From Pseudomonadota bacterium (GTDB lineage: Bacteria > Pseudomonadota > Alphaproteobacteria > Rhodospirillales > Magnetospirillaceae), in assembly GCA_021848545.1 (NCBI GenBank), contig JAJZUL010000019.1:1-56250 (forward strand): a DNA stretch of 56,250 nt, written 5' to 3'. Below, one piece after another: positions 10,081 to 19,133 of this stretch (position 1 is the first letter of the stretch; each line of letters opens with the position of its first letter). A program made the position numbers and the translations under genes. The notes beneath the pieces are model-generated. The model saw only the letters and a list, made by a program, of their open reading frames with translations. It did no database searches and had not been told where the DNA came from.

Positions 10081-10608
10081 ATTGTAGCGCAACTGCGCCG
10101 GCGTGATCTGGAATCCCAGATAGATCGGAACGCCGCGGATGGCGTCTTCCGATTTCACCGGCAGGGTCAGGATGATCGGCACATCCGCCTGCCGGACGGT
10201 ATCGATGCCCTTGGGAAAGGGGATCGTCACATTGAACATCGCCTTGGCCTGGGGCTTGGGATAATAGGCGGGAATGGCGACGAAATAAGTGAAATGGGCC
10301 TTGCCGTCGGTGTTGGCGGGGCCGCGCTTGGCCTCGAAGGTGACCTCCAGATCGACACTCGCGGTGCCGCCCGCCTTGCCGTCGGCCGGCTTATACCCGC
10401 ACCGGCCGTGCCAGCCGACGATTTCGCCGGCCGCCACCATGTCGATCAGATCATGGGGCTTGCCGGGAAGAAACTGGGTCACATGCCGGGCGTCGGCCAG
10501 CATGTAAACCGGCGGACAAGGCGGCAGGGCCGGATGCTGGGCGCAGCCGGCCAGCGCCAGCCCCAGGGCCGACAGCAGCGTAGCGGCACCGAGCGCGCGA
10601 AACGTCAT
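10066..10608 (-). CDS. Predicted lipoprotein of unknown function
   Basis: I do not recognise a family. The product is about 180 residues, with a short charged start, a hydrophobic segment and a lipobox ALAGC (cysteine 22), so it is probably lipid-anchored on the periplasmic side. Two later cysteines (in PPCPP and HGRCGY) could form a disulfide. The rest is predicted beta-rich with a PKGIDTV segment. An ATG 18 bases further upstream is possible; neither start has a strong ribosome binding site. It lies between the CDGSH gene and gcvT on the same strand and could be cotranscribed with gcv. Confidence 0.7.
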   Translation of the reverse strand: MTFRALGAATLLSALGLALAGCAQHPALPPCPPVYMLADARHVTQFLPGKPHDLIDMVAAGEIVGWHGRCGYKPADGKAGGTASVDLEVTFEAKRGPANTDGKAHFTYFVAIPAYYPKPQAKAMFNVTIPFPKGIDTVRQADVPIILTLPVKSEDAIRGVPIYLGFQITPAQLRYNRENN

Positions 10609-10641
10609 CGGGGAATTCCCAAACATGAGAAACTAACGTCT

Positions 10642-10881
10642 TTACAGAGACGTGTGGGTCCCGTCGCAATAAGGCGGGGTCTTGGTCTTTTTACACCCGC
10701 ACAGCCACAGGGTGCCGTCGGATTCGGCGGTGATTTTCACCGGCCCCAGGCCGGTGCCCTTGTGGGCGCCATCGCACATGGGCTGACTGGCGGATCGGCC
10801 GCAGGAACACCAGAACACCTTGTCGCCCGCCTTCACTTCGACGGAATAGGGTGCTTTTTGCGCTATGGTCGGTTCACTCAT
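10642..10881 (-). CDS. Double CDGSH-type iron-sulfur protein
   Basis: The 79-residue protein contains two CDGSH-like sites with the 3Cys-1His pattern: C25, C27, C36, H40 (ending CDGAH) and C61, C63, C72, H76 (ending CDGTH). Each should hold a [2Fe-2S] cluster of the mitoNEET/MiNT type, in a compact cytosolic protein. Family roles are redox or cluster transfer, rarely defined in bacteria. It is read toward the lipoprotein and the gcv genes, 33 bases away, and is divergent from ispH. Confidence 0.9.
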   Translation of the reverse strand: MSEPTIAQKAPYSVEVKAGDKVFWCSCGRSASQPMCDGAHKGTGLGPVKITAESDGTLWLCGCKKTKTPPYCDGTHTSL

Positions 10882-11004
10882 ACCCGGGCTCGCTCATAAC
10901 CGCCCCTTTCGTCGGCAGGACGATATCTGTTAAGTGTCCCAACTCTAGTTGACGCCGCGCCGCCGCACAAGGCACCAGCGCCGCTTCCAAGGAGAGATTC
11001 CGCC
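10882..11004. promoter_or_regulatory. Divergent promoter region of the CDGSH gene and ispH
   Basis: These 123 bases must carry start signals for two divergent genes. AAGGAGAG before the GTG at 11005 is the ispH ribosome binding site. A small inverted repeat, CAACT-ct-AGTTG, lies at 10938-10949. I do not see a confident -35/-10 pair. Confidence 0.45.
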
Positions 11005-11982
11005 GTGTCCGCACAGCTTCCGCCACTCACCATCATCCTGGCCAGCCCCCGCGGCTTTTGCGCCGGGGTCGATCGCGCGATCCACGTGGTCGAACGCTCC
11101 CTCGAGCTTTACGGCGCGCCGGTCTATGTCCGCCACGAAATCGTCCATAACCGTTTCGTCGTCGACAGCCTGAAGGAAAAGGGCGCGGTGTTCGTCGACG
11201 AACTGGACGAGGTGCCCGACGGGCGGCCGGTGGTGTTTTCCGCCCACGGCGTGCCCAAGACCGTGCCCGCCGAAGCCGAGCGGCGCCGGCTGGTCTATGT
11301 GGACGCCACCTGCCCGCTGGTGACCAAGGTCCACCGCGAGGCCGAGCTGCACCACGAAATGGGCCGCCAGATCATCATGATCGGTCACGCCGGACACCCG
11401 GAAGTGATCGGCACCCTGGGACAGGTGCCGGCCGGGGAGATCATCCTGGTGGAGGACGAGCGACAGGCGGAACAGGTCACCGTCCGCGACCCGTCGCAAC
11501 TGGCCTTCATCACCCAGACGACCCTGTCGGTGGACGAGGCGGCCGCCGTGATCACCGTGCTCAGGCGCCGTTTCCCCGATATCGTCGGACCGCGCAAGGA
11601 GGATATCTGCTACGCCACCACCAACCGTCAGGCGGCGGTCAAGGCGATGGCGGCCGGCTGCGACGCGCTGATGGTGATCGGAGCGCCCAATTCCTCCAAT
11701 TCCCGCCGTCTGGTGGAAGTCGCCATTCGCGCCGGCTGCTCCCGCTCGGTGCTGGTGCAGCGCGCCGCCGACGTCGATTGGAGCAAACTGGCCGACGTCA
11801 GGCGGCTGGGCATCACCGCCGGGGCGTCGGCGCCGGAATTGCTGGTCTCCGACGTCATCGCCGCCGCCCGCCAGCGCTTCGACGTCACCGTCGAGGAGGT
11901 CAAGGTCACCGACGAGACCATCGCCTTCAAGCTGCCCCCCCAGTTGATCGGCGAGGCCGCCGCCCAGCTTTTCGACGAGTAG
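11005..11982 (+). CDS. ispH: 4-hydroxy-3-methylbut-2-enyl diphosphate reductase
   Basis: This is the last enzyme of the MEP isoprenoid pathway; it reduces HMBPP to IPP and DMAPP with a [4Fe-4S] cluster. The 325 residues have the three cluster cysteines, C19 ([11 protein letters not shown]), C103 (DATCPLV) and C202 ([11 protein letters not shown]), plus the HEIVHN and SAHGVP histidine motifs. The start is GTG with AAGGAGAG upstream. It is followed 4 bases later by thrB and then rnhA, an arrangement common in Rhodospirillales. Confidence 0.96.
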   Translation: MSAQLPPLTIILASPRGFCAGVDRAIHVVERSLELYGAPVYVRHEIVHNRFVVDSLKEKGAVFVDELDEVPDGRPVVFSAHGVPKTVPAEAERRRLVYVDATCPLVTKVHREAELHHEMGRQIIMIGHAGHPEVIGTLGQVPAGEIILVEDERQAEQVTVRDPSQLAFITQTTLSVDEAAAVITVLRRRFPDIVGPRKEDICYATTNRQAAVKAMAAGCDALMVIGAPNSSNSRRLVEVAIRAGCSRSVLVQRAADVDWSKLADVRRLGITAGASAPELLVSDVIAAARQRFDVTVEEVKVTDETIAFKLPPQLIGEAAAQLFDE

Positions 11983-11986
11983 GGCC

Positions 11987-12967
11987 GTGGCGGTCTATAC
12001 CGAGGTTTCCGACGACGAATTGGCCGCTTTCGCCGCCGATTACGATATCGGCCGGGTGACGTCCTGCAAGGGCATCGCCGAAGGGGTGGAGAATTCCAAT
12101 TTCCTGCTCCAGACCGAACGCGGCACCTATATCCTCACCCTGTACGAAAAACGCACGCGGCCCGACGATCTGCCGTTTTTCCTGGGACTGATGGACCATC
12201 TGGCCGGACGCGGCCTGGCCTGTCCGACCCCGGTCAAGGGCCGCGACGGCACGGCGCTGCGCTCCCTGTGCGGCCGGCCCGCCGCCATCGTCACCTTTCT
12301 TTCGGGCATGTGGCCGCGCCGCATCAATCCCCACCATTGCGCCGCCGTGGGCGAAGCGATGGCGGACATGCATCGGATGGGCGCCGATTTCCCCCTGACC
12401 CGGACCAACGACCTGTCGGTATCGGGCTGGCGCCCCTTGTTCGAAAAGGCCCGCGCCGGCGCCGACGCGGTCAGCCCCGGCCTGACCCGGATCGTCCTGG
12501 CGGAACTGGATCATCTGGAAAGCGCCTGGCCCGCCGGCCTGCCCACCGGGCTGATCCATGCCGATCTGTTTCCCGACAACGTCTTCTTCCTGAAGGATGG
12601 CGGCACCGGCGGCGAGCACCTGTCCGGGGTGATCGATTTCTATTTCGCCTGCACCGACATCCTCGCCTATGACGTGGCGGTCTGCCTCAACGCCTGGTGT
12701 TTCGAGGCCGACGGCAGCTTCAACGTCACCAAGGCCCGGATGATGCTGGCCGCCTACCGGCGCCGCCGGCCCATGGACGAGGCCGAATTGGCGGCCCTGC
12801 CGCTTTTGGCCCGCGGCGCCGCCATGCGCTTTCTGCTCACCCGGCTGTTCGACTGGCTCAACACCCCGGCCGACGCCCTGGTCCGGCGCAAGGACCCCCT
12901 GGAATATCTGCACAAGCTGCGCTTTCACCAGGGGCTGACCGGTCCCGGCGGCTACGGCCTCGAATGA
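11987..12967 (+). CDS. thrB: Homoserine kinase, ThrB2 / choline-kinase-fold type
   Basis: It phosphorylates homoserine for threonine synthesis. The 326-residue protein belongs to the APH/choline-kinase fold rather than the GHMP family: the nucleotide-binding segment [12 protein letters not shown], the catalytic [11 protein letters not shown] (HxDxxxxN) and the metal-binding VIDFYFA follow in the usual order. The start is GTG, 4 bases after the ispH stop. The last codons overlap the rnhA start (ATGA). Confidence 0.93.
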   Translation: MAVYTEVSDDELAAFAADYDIGRVTSCKGIAEGVENSNFLLQTERGTYILTLYEKRTRPDDLPFFLGLMDHLAGRGLACPTPVKGRDGTALRSLCGRPAAIVTFLSGMWPRRINPHHCAAVGEAMADMHRMGADFPLTRTNDLSVSGWRPLFEKARAGADAVSPGLTRIVLAELDHLESAWPAGLPTGLIHADLFPDNVFFLKDGGTGGEHLSGVIDFYFACTDILAYDVAVCLNAWCFEADGSFNVTKARMMLAAYRRRRPMDEAELAALPLLARGAAMRFLLTRLFDWLNTPADALVRRKDPLEYLHKLRFHQGLTGPGGYGLE

Positions 12968-13419
12968 ACGGCGTTTCCTCCCCCGGTCTGGTCGAAATGT
13001 TCACCGACGGCGCCTGCAGCGGCAATCCCGGCCCCGGCGGCTGGGGCGTGGTGCTGCGATTCGGCGCCACCGAAAAGGAATTGAAGGGCGGCGAGGCGGA
13101 CACCACCAACAACCGCATGGAATTGATGGCGGTGATCCGGGGTCTGGAGGCCCTGAAGCGGCCCTGCCGGGTGGCCGTCTATACCGACAGCCAATATGTG
13201 CAGAAAGGCATCACCCAGTGGCTGGCGGGGTGGAAGGCGCGGGGCTGGCGCACCGCCGACCGCAAGCCGGTCAAGAACGAGGATCTGTGGCGGCGCCTGG
13301 AAGAAGCCGCGGCCGCCCACAAGGTGGACTGGCATTGGGTGAAGGGCCATGCCGGCCATGCCGAGAACGAACGGGCCGACGGCCTGGCCCGCGAAGGGGC
13401 CGAGGCCGCCCGCCCCTGA
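12964..13419 (+). CDS. rnhA: Ribonuclease HI
   Basis: It degrades the RNA strand of RNA-DNA hybrids, including primers and R-loops. The 151 residues carry the catalytic acids D15 ([14 protein letters not shown]), E53 (NNRMELMA), D75 (YTDSQYV) and D139 (NERADGLA), with H129 in the KGHAGH loop. Length and motif spacing match the E. coli enzyme. The ATG overlaps the thrB stop. Its stop codon abuts the stop of the thiol reductase gene on the other strand with no gap. Confidence 0.97.
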   Translation: MNGVSSPGLVEMFTDGACSGNPGPGGWGVVLRFGATEKELKGGEADTTNNRMELMAVIRGLEALKRPCRVAVYTDSQYVQKGITQWLAGWKARGWRTADRKPVKNEDLWRRLEEAAAAHKVDWHWVKGHAGHAENERADGLAREGAEAARP

Positions 13420-15651
13420 TCACGATTTCGACAAGCCGTCCGCTTTCTTCGCCGCCGCCTTGTCCAGCGCGTCCAGAACCGCCTGACTGGTCAGCAATTC
13501 CGGCAGCACGATGCCTTCGGGCGCCGACGGCCCGTAGACCGCGGAAAACGGAATGCCGAACTTGTCGTAGGAAGCCAGATAGCGGGCGATGGCGGCGTTG
13601 GGCCGGGTCCAATCGGCCATCATCGGCACGATGCCGGGCCGCGCCAGCCGCCTGGCGACCGCGCCCTGCTCGATCACCGCCTTTTTATTGACCTGGCAGG
13701 TGATGCACCAATCGGCGCCGACATCGACGAACACCACCTTGCCCCTGGCGACGTCGCCGGCGATGGCGGCGCGGTCGAACGGCACCCAGGGAATGCCGCC
13801 GCCATCGCCGAGTGGGGCCGGCGCGCCCTTCGGCGCCACGCCCATCACCAGCGGCGCGACCAGGGCCAGCGCCGCCAGAACCGCCGCCGCGCCCCCCGCG
13901 AGGCGGGACGGATGGCGCAGGCGGACGGCCAGCACCGCCAAGGCGGCGACCAGCAGCAGGCCGGACAGGACGGCCACCAACAGCCCGGTCTGAGCGGAAA
14001 GCACCGTCAACAGCCACAGCGCGGTGCCCGCCAGGGCCACGCCCAGCACCTTTTTCAACACCACCATCCAGGGACCCGGCCGCGGCAGGCGCGTCGCCGC
14101 CCCCGGCCAGACGGCGACCGCCAGGAACGGCGCCGACATCCCCACCCCCAGGGCGGCGAAGATGGCGGCGATGTCCAGCGGTCCCCGCGCCAGGGCGAAG
14201 CCGATGGCGGTGCCCAGGAACGGCGCCGAGCAGGGCGTGGCCAGCAGGGTGGCCAGGGCGCCCGACAGGAAATGACCCAGCAGGGTATGATGGGAAACCC
14301 GTCCCGGCCGCGACGAAACCAGCCAGGAGGGCATGGGAATTTCGTAGAAGCCCCACAGATTGGCGGCGAACAGCGCCAGCAGCACCGCCATGGCGGTGAT
14401 GAAGCCCGGCTCCTGGAACTGAATCCCCCACCCGACGGCGCGACCGGCTTCCTTCAGCCCGATGGCCAATCCCGCCAGGGCCAGGAACGACACCACGATC
14501 CCGGCGGCCGAGGCCAGGAACGAGGCCCGCACATGACCGCGCTCGGCGCCGCCATGGCCGATGGCGCCCAGAACCTTGATCGACAGGACCGGCAACACGC
14601 AGGGCATCAGATTGAGAATCAGGCCGCCGAGAAGCGCGGTGGCCAGCATCGCCCACCAGGATAGGGACGTGGCCGCCGTCCCGACGCCACCGGCGCCGAG
14701 CCCGGCCGAGGGCGCGGCAACGGGGGTCACCTTGGCCTGCATCGCCCGGTCGCCGTCGGCCACCGTTACCGTCATCGCCGTCCCGGCCAGGGATTTCAGC
14801 CCGCTGTCCTTGACCAGGGGCGCGGTCAGAACCGCCCGCTTGCCGCCATCCTCAAGCCGCACCGACGGCTTCAGAAAGGTGGCGTTGTCAGGCGCTTCGA
14901 CGAACAGATCGGGATGAACCAGCGGCGGGTCGGCCGCCACCACCACTTGCAGCGCCGCCTTCGCGCCGGGTCCCACCGCCTTGACTGAGACCACCCGCAT
15001 GCCGACCCGGGCGCCGCTGCCCGGCACCAGGGATTCGAACCGGCTGATATCGTGGAAGAAGGGCGACGGCGCCGCCGGACCGGCCGGCAGGGTCAGGGTC
15101 AGATGGGCGCGCATGGGCACGCAGATATTGGAGCAGGCCAGATAATCGACGGCGGCGTCGAGGCGCGCCGGCTGGCCGGGATGACGCACCGGCACCGTCA
15201 AGGGCAGGACGATATGCCCGTCATAGCCGTAATCCTGAAGGGTGCCGGTAACGAAGCGCTTCGGAATCGGCCAGGACGGAACCGGCGTGCCGATATTGTC
15301 CGACGCCGTCCAGTCCAGCCGGGGCGGATAGCCGGCATCGCCCGCCGTCCGCCAATAGATGTGCCAGCCCGGCTTGAGATGGAATTCGAGTCCGGCCGTG
15401 AGCGACGTCTTGGAGCCGACGGCGAGGCTGGCGGCGATCAGACGCACGCTGCCCGACGGATTATGGATGGTCTGGGACGCGCCCGGCACCGCCGGTTGCG
15501 GAAGCATGGGCAAGGCCGGCGATATTCCGCCCGCGCCCTGGGACATCAGAAACGCGGGAGGCGCGCCGTCCGCCGGCGCTTGGGCGAGCGCCGCCATGGC
15601 GACCATCGCCGCGATGATCGCTCCCACCCCTTTTTTCCATCCGCGTTTCAT
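13420..15651 (-). CDS. DsbD/ScsB-type membrane thiol:disulfide interchange protein
   Basis: The 743-residue protein has a signal peptide, a periplasmic N-terminal domain containing the pair ACSNICVP, a roughly eight-helix membrane domain (about 335-600) with the redox cysteines in NLMPCVLPVLS and LATPCSAPF, and a C-terminal thioredoxin-like domain with DWCITC. Electrons would pass from cytosolic thioredoxin across the inner membrane to periplasmic partners. Domain order is closer to ScsB than to enteric DsbD. It stands alone, convergent with rnhA. Confidence 0.9.
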   Translation of the reverse strand: MKRGWKKGVGAIIAAMVAMAALAQAPADGAPPAFLMSQGAGGISPALPMLPQPAVPGASQTIHNPSGSVRLIAASLAVGSKTSLTAGLEFHLKPGWHIYWRTAGDAGYPPRLDWTASDNIGTPVPSWPIPKRFVTGTLQDYGYDGHIVLPLTVPVRHPGQPARLDAAVDYLACSNICVPMRAHLTLTLPAGPAAPSPFFHDISRFESLVPGSGARVGMRVVSVKAVGPGAKAALQVVVAADPPLVHPDLFVEAPDNATFLKPSVRLEDGGKRAVLTAPLVKDSGLKSLAGTAMTVTVADGDRAMQAKVTPVAAPSAGLGAGGVGTAATSLSWWAMLATALLGGLILNLMPCVLPVLSIKVLGAIGHGGAERGHVRASFLASAAGIVVSFLALAGLAIGLKEAGRAVGWGIQFQEPGFITAMAVLLALFAANLWGFYEIPMPSWLVSSRPGRVSHHTLLGHFLSGALATLLATPCSAPFLGTAIGFALARGPLDIAAIFAALGVGMSAPFLAVAVWPGAATRLPRPGPWMVVLKKVLGVALAGTALWLLTVLSAQTGLLVAVLSGLLLVAALAVLAVRLRHPSRLAGGAAAVLAALALVAPLVMGVAPKGAPAPLGDGGGIPWVPFDRAAIAGDVARGKVVFVDVGADWCITCQVNKKAVIEQGAVARRLARPGIVPMMADWTRPNAAIARYLASYDKFGIPFSAVYGPSAPEGIVLPELLTSQAVLDALDKAAAKKADGLSKS

Positions 15652-15782
15652 GATCTCACTACCGTTGGTTCAGCCGATCCGTTCACGGGCCGCACGGCGC
15701 ACGACAGCAAACGGCGAAGGATGCTGTCAAGAACCGTCCCCGCCTTCTTTCGCCGCCGGACGGCGATAGGTTTCATAATTAG

Positions 15783-15903
15783 TTTGTTGGTTGGCCTCAA
15801 AACGCCGGCGCTCGCGCTTGGCTTATCCTCGCGCCCTTCGGGCGCTGCGGCGCGCTCAACGCGCATAGTCGGCCGCTAACGCGGCCTCCGGGTGCCGGTG
15901 GTC
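15783..15903 (+). repeat. GC-rich palindromic element, copy 1
   Basis: It runs from TTTGTTGGTTGGCCTCAA to GGGTGCCGGTGGTC. It holds the family core CGCTTGGCTTATCCTCGCG, the self-complementary GCGCCC-ttc-GGGCGC and the GCGCATAGTCGG box. It lacks the middle TTGGTGCTCCGCTCCGC segment found in the other three copies, so it is an internally deleted member. Confidence 0.8.
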
Positions 15904-15928
15904 AAGAGGGTGCGGGGGCGGGGGCGGG

Positions 15929-16067
15929 TTTGTTGGTTCGCCTCAAGCGCCGGCGCTCCGCTTGGCTTATCCTCGCGCCCTGCGGGCGCTGCGGCGCGCG
16001 GGTCTTGGTGCTCCGCTCCGCTTCGGGCGCATAGTCGGAGCTCACGCTCCTCCGGGTGCCGGTGGTC
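15929..16067 (+). repeat. GC-rich palindromic element, copy 2
   Basis: This is a full-length member in the same orientation as copy 1. It has the TTGGCTTATCCTCGCGCCC core, the segment TTGGTGCTCCGCTCCGCTTC, the GGGCGCATAGTCGG box and the end CTCCGGGTGCCGGTGGTC. It ends 62 bases before the algH start. The element at 46214-46354 is nearly the same sequence on the opposite strand. Confidence 0.85.
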
Positions 16068-16129
16068 GGGAGTGGAGGGGCGGGGCCACGGGGTTGCTTT
16101 CCGGCCGAGAGCGGCCTATCTCTGAGCCT

Positions 16130-16702
16130 ATGCTCAAACAGGATTCTTCCGGTTATCTCGCCGGCCAATTTCTCATCGCCATGCCGCAAATGCGCGACCC
16201 GCGTTTCGAGCGGACGGTAGTCTATCTGTGCGCCCATTCGCCCGAGGGCGCCATGGGCATCGTCATCAACCGCAATTTCGAGGATTTGACCTTCCCCGAA
16301 CTGCTGGAACAACTGGAAATCGCGCCGGGCGACGACACGCGGGAAATCCGCGTCCAGTTCGGCGGCCCGGTGGAGGGCGGGCGCGGCTTCGTGCTGCATT
16401 CCACCGATTACATGCACGAATCCTCGATGGTGGTCGATGACGGCGTGGCCCTGACCGCGACGGTGGACGTGCTGAAGGCGATTTCCGAAGGCACCGGCCC
16501 CAAACAGCATTTGCTGGCCCTGGGTTATGCCGGCTGGGGCGCCGGCCAGCTCGACCATGAAATCCGCGAAAACGCCTGGCTCAACGGCCCCGCCGACCGC
16601 GACATTTTGTTCGACGGCGACCTCGACCGCAAATGGGAACGGGCCATCCACAAGCTGGGCATCGACTTCACCGCCTTGTCCGCCGAAGTCGGCCACGCCT
16701 GA
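16130..16702 (+). CDS. YqgE/AlgH family protein
   Basis: The 190-residue protein matches the YqgE/AlgH (UPF0301) family: GQFLIAMPQMRDPRFERTVVYLCAHSPEGAMGIVINR at the N terminus and the GYAGWGAGQLDHEI...AWL motif in the second half. Function is not settled; AlgH was linked to alginate control in Pseudomonas. The ATG at 16130 starts the conserved region; a longer frame would translate repeat DNA. The ribosome binding site is weak. It converges on the radical SAM gene with a 1-base gap. Confidence 0.9.
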   Translation: MLKQDSSGYLAGQFLIAMPQMRDPRFERTVVYLCAHSPEGAMGIVINRNFEDLTFPELLEQLEIAPGDDTREIRVQFGGPVEGGRGFVLHSTDYMHESSMVVDDGVALTATVDVLKAISEGTGPKQHLLALGYAGWGAGQLDHEIRENAWLNGPADRDILFDGDLDRKWERAIHKLGIDFTALSAEVGHA

Positions 16703-16703
16703 T

Positions 16704-17780
16704 TCACCACAGCGCCAACTGATCCCCGACTTGCGGCGGCGGCCGGAACAGGTCGCGGCGGAGCGACGGCGCCTCGCGCCCGACCAATCCCAAACGCCGG
16801 GCCGCCACCTGGAAGCGCCGGGACAACAGCGCGGCCGCCGGCCCGCTGCCGGTCATGCGCCGGCCGAAATCGGAGCGGTAAAGACGGCCCTCGCGGCTTT
16901 GGCGGAGCAGGGACAGGATGCGTCCGGCCCGGTCGGGAAAATGGGTGCCCAGCCAATCCTCGAACAGGCCGGCGACCTCGCCCGGCAGGCGCAGCAGGAC
17001 GAAGCCGGCCGATATCGCCCCCGCCTGTCGCGCCGCCTCCAGAATCGATTCCAGTTCATGGTCGGTCAGCGCCGGAATCACCGGCGCCGCCAGGATGGTG
17101 ACGGGTATGCCCGCCTCCGCCAGACGGGCGATGGCGGCCAGACGGCGTTCGGGCGTCGCGGCGCGCGGTTCCAGAATGCGGGCGAGGTTACGATCCAGCG
17201 TGACGATGCTGACGGCCACCGAAGCCAGCCCCTTGGCCGCCATCGGCGCCAGCAGATCGATGTCGCGGGTGATGCCGAAGCCCTTGGTGGTGATCGTCAC
17301 CGGATGGTTGAACGCCGCCAGAACCTCCAGACAGCCGCGCATGATCCGCCAGCGCCCTTCGATCGGCTGGTAGGGATCGGTATTGGTGCCGATGGCGATG
17401 GGGGCCGGCCGGTAGCCGGGCCGCCGCAATTCCGCCGCCAAAAGCTCGGGCGCGCGCGGCTTGGCGAACAGCCGGCTTTCGAAATCGAGGCCCGGCGACA
17501 GGCCCAGCTTGGCGTGGTTGGGACGGGCGAAACAATAGATGCAGCCGTGTTCGCAGCCCCGATAGGGATTGATCGAGCGGTCGAAGGGCAGATCGGGTGA
17601 CTGGTTGCGGGTCAGAATGGTGCGGGTGGCATCCACGGTGACTTCGGTGGCCAGCGGCGGCAGATCCTCGGCCCAGTCCCGCCCCCAGCCGTCATCGACC
17701 GCCTCGCGACGGGCGCGGTCATAGCGGCAATCGGGATTGGTAAGGGCGCCGCGATGGCGATGAAGATGGGGCCGATCCAT
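16704..17780 (-). CDS. PA0069-family radical SAM protein
   Basis: The 358-residue protein has the radical SAM cluster motif CEHGCIYC (C76, C80, C83), preceded by NPYRGCEHGC as in the PA0069/Rv2578c and spore photoproduct lyase-like group. The GTNTDPYQPIE segment and the TTKGFGITRDIDLL strand follow. The substrate is unknown; some relatives have been linked to nucleic acid repair. There is no auxiliary cluster-rich C terminus. It is read on the same strand as the transporter gene, 36 bases downstream of it, and might be cotranscribed. Confidence 0.85.
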   Translation of the reverse strand: MDRPHLHRHRGALTNPDCRYDRARREAVDDGWGRDWAEDLPPLATEVTVDATRTILTRNQSPDLPFDRSINPYRGCEHGCIYCFARPNHAKLGLSPGLDFESRLFAKPRAPELLAAELRRPGYRPAPIAIGTNTDPYQPIEGRWRIMRGCLEVLAAFNHPVTITTKGFGITRDIDLLAPMAAKGLASVAVSIVTLDRNLARILEPRAATPERRLAAIARLAEAGIPVTILAAPVIPALTDHELESILEAARQAGAISAGFVLLRLPGEVAGLFEDWLGTHFPDRAGRILSLLRQSREGRLYRSDFGRRMTGSGPAAALLSRRFQVAARRLGLVGREAPSLRRDLFRPPPQVGDQLALW

Positions 17781-17816
17781 GACCCATCATGATATTGTTC
17801 ACGGAACGTTTCAAGA

Positions 17817-19133
17817 TCATAGAAGAAAGAGCCACAGTCCCAGGGCGGCGACGGCCAGGGTCATCAGGGTCAAGGGCAGGGACACCGCCAGAAAGGGCCA
17901 GAACCGGACGGGATGGCCGGCGCGCTCGGCCAGCCCGGCCACGGCCAGATTGGCCGAGGCGCCGATCAGGGTGCCGTTGCCGCCCAGGCAGGCCCCCAGG
18001 GACAGCGCCCACCACAGCGGCCGCAAATGCGCGGCCCCGCCGAATTGGGGACCCAGGGATTTGACCACCGGGATCATGGCGGCGACGAAGGGGATATTGT
18101 CCACCACCGCCGACAGGCCGGCGGACCCGGCGAGAATGGTGAAGGCGGTCGGCGCCAGACCGCCGCCGGTGGACGCCGCCAGAGCGCGGGCCAGCAGCCG
18201 CAGCAGGCCGGTGACCTCGACCCCGCCGACCACCACGAACAGGCCGACGAAGAAGAAGATGGTGACCCAATCGATTTCGGCGAAGGTGGCATGGGCGAGC
18301 TCGGTCCGGGACGCGGCCGGCCGCCCCATCCCTTCGACCAGCATCAGCAAAGCCGCGCCCGTCAGCGCGATGGTGCCGGGCTCCAGACCCAACGGACGGG
18401 CCAGGACGAAGGCGGTCACCACCAGGGCGATCACCGCCAGGGACCAGACCAGCAGACGGCGGTCGCCGATGGCCTCCTTGGCATCGAAGGCCATCACCCG
18501 CGTCTTCGCCGCCACCGGGGCCGCCAGCCGCCGGCCCCAGACCAGATGCAGGACCAGGATGACGCAAGCCTCCATCGCCACCACGATCGGCGCCAGGGCG
18601 GCGATGAAATCGTTGAAGCCGAGACCCGCCGCCGACCCGATCAGGATATTGGGCGGGTCGCCCACCAGGGTGGCGATGCCGCCGATATTGGCCGCCAGGA
18701 TCAACCCGACCAGAAACGGCCAGGGGGGGACTTCCAGTTCCTCGGCGATGACCAGCACCACCCGGGTCATCAGCAAAACGGTGGTGACGTTGTCGAGCAG
18801 GGCGGAAAACAGGGCGGTAACCAACTGGAAGACCGCCAGCAGGGCGGCGGGATCGGCCTTGACCCGCTTCGCCGACCACAAGGCGACGAATTGAAAGACG
18901 CCGCTGCGCCGGGTGACGGCCACGATCAGCATCATGCCGGTCAGCAGGGCGATGGTGTTGAAATCGATGAAACCGACGGCGCCCCGTTGATCGAGCACCC
19001 CCAGCGCGATCATGGCGCCGGCGCCGAGCAGGGCGGCGATGGCGCGGTTGACCCGCTCGCTCATCACCGCCGCATAGGTCACCCCCAGCACCGCCGGAGC
19101 GGCGATCATCGGATCGAGAAGGACCGCGCTCAT
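17817..19133 (-). CDS. SLC13 / ArsB-NhaD-type membrane transporter
   Basis: The 438-residue protein has about 11-12 hydrophobic segments and the family signatures of the ion-transporter superfamily: LDNVTTVLLMTRVVL (first half) and VVDNIPFVAAMIPV (second half), each marking a repeat unit, plus GGIATLVGDPPNILIG and ACLGGNGTLIGASAN. These resemble ArsB, NhaD and the P protein; the cargo could be arsenite, sodium/proton or an organic anion. Its ATG overlaps the stop of the CBS-domain gene (ATGA), so the two are translationally coupled. Confidence 0.85.
   Translation of the reverse strand: MSAVLLDPMIAAPAVLGVTYAAVMSERVNRAIAALLGAGAMIALGVLDQRGAVGFIDFNTIALLTGMMLIVAVTRRSGVFQFVALWSAKRVKADPAALLAVFQLVTALFSALLDNVTTVLLMTRVVLVIAEELEVPPWPFLVGLILAANIGGIATLVGDPPNILIGSAAGLGFNDFIAALAPIVVAMEACVILVLHLVWGRRLAAPVAAKTRVMAFDAKEAIGDRRLLVWSLAVIALVVTAFVLARPLGLEPGTIALTGAALLMLVEGMGRPAASRTELAHATFAEIDWVTIFFFVGLFVVVGGVEVTGLLRLLARALAASTGGGLAPTAFTILAGSAGLSAVVDNIPFVAAMIPVVKSLGPQFGGAAHLRPLWWALSLGACLGGNGTLIGASANLAVAGLAERAGHPVRFWPFLAVSLPLTLMTLAVAALGLWLFLL

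Larger units (their letters stand above)
15652..16129. other. Repeat-filled intergenic region upstream of algH
   Basis: These 478 bases separate the divergent thiol reductase and algH genes. Most is taken up by two head-to-tail copies of a GC-rich palindromic element (15783-15903 and 15929-16067). Open frames that cross it have repeat-derived, arginine/alanine-rich translations and are not credible genes. Promoters must lie in 15652-15780 and 16068-16129, but none is clear. Confidence 0.7.

Noticed and set aside
13417-13422. Translational link between rnhA and the thiol reductase
   Set aside because: Their stop codons abut, but on opposite strands; this is just tight convergent packing.
15962-16129. 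Upstream extension of the algH reading frame
   Set aside because: The extra 56 codons would translate the palindromic repeat; family similarity begins at 16130.
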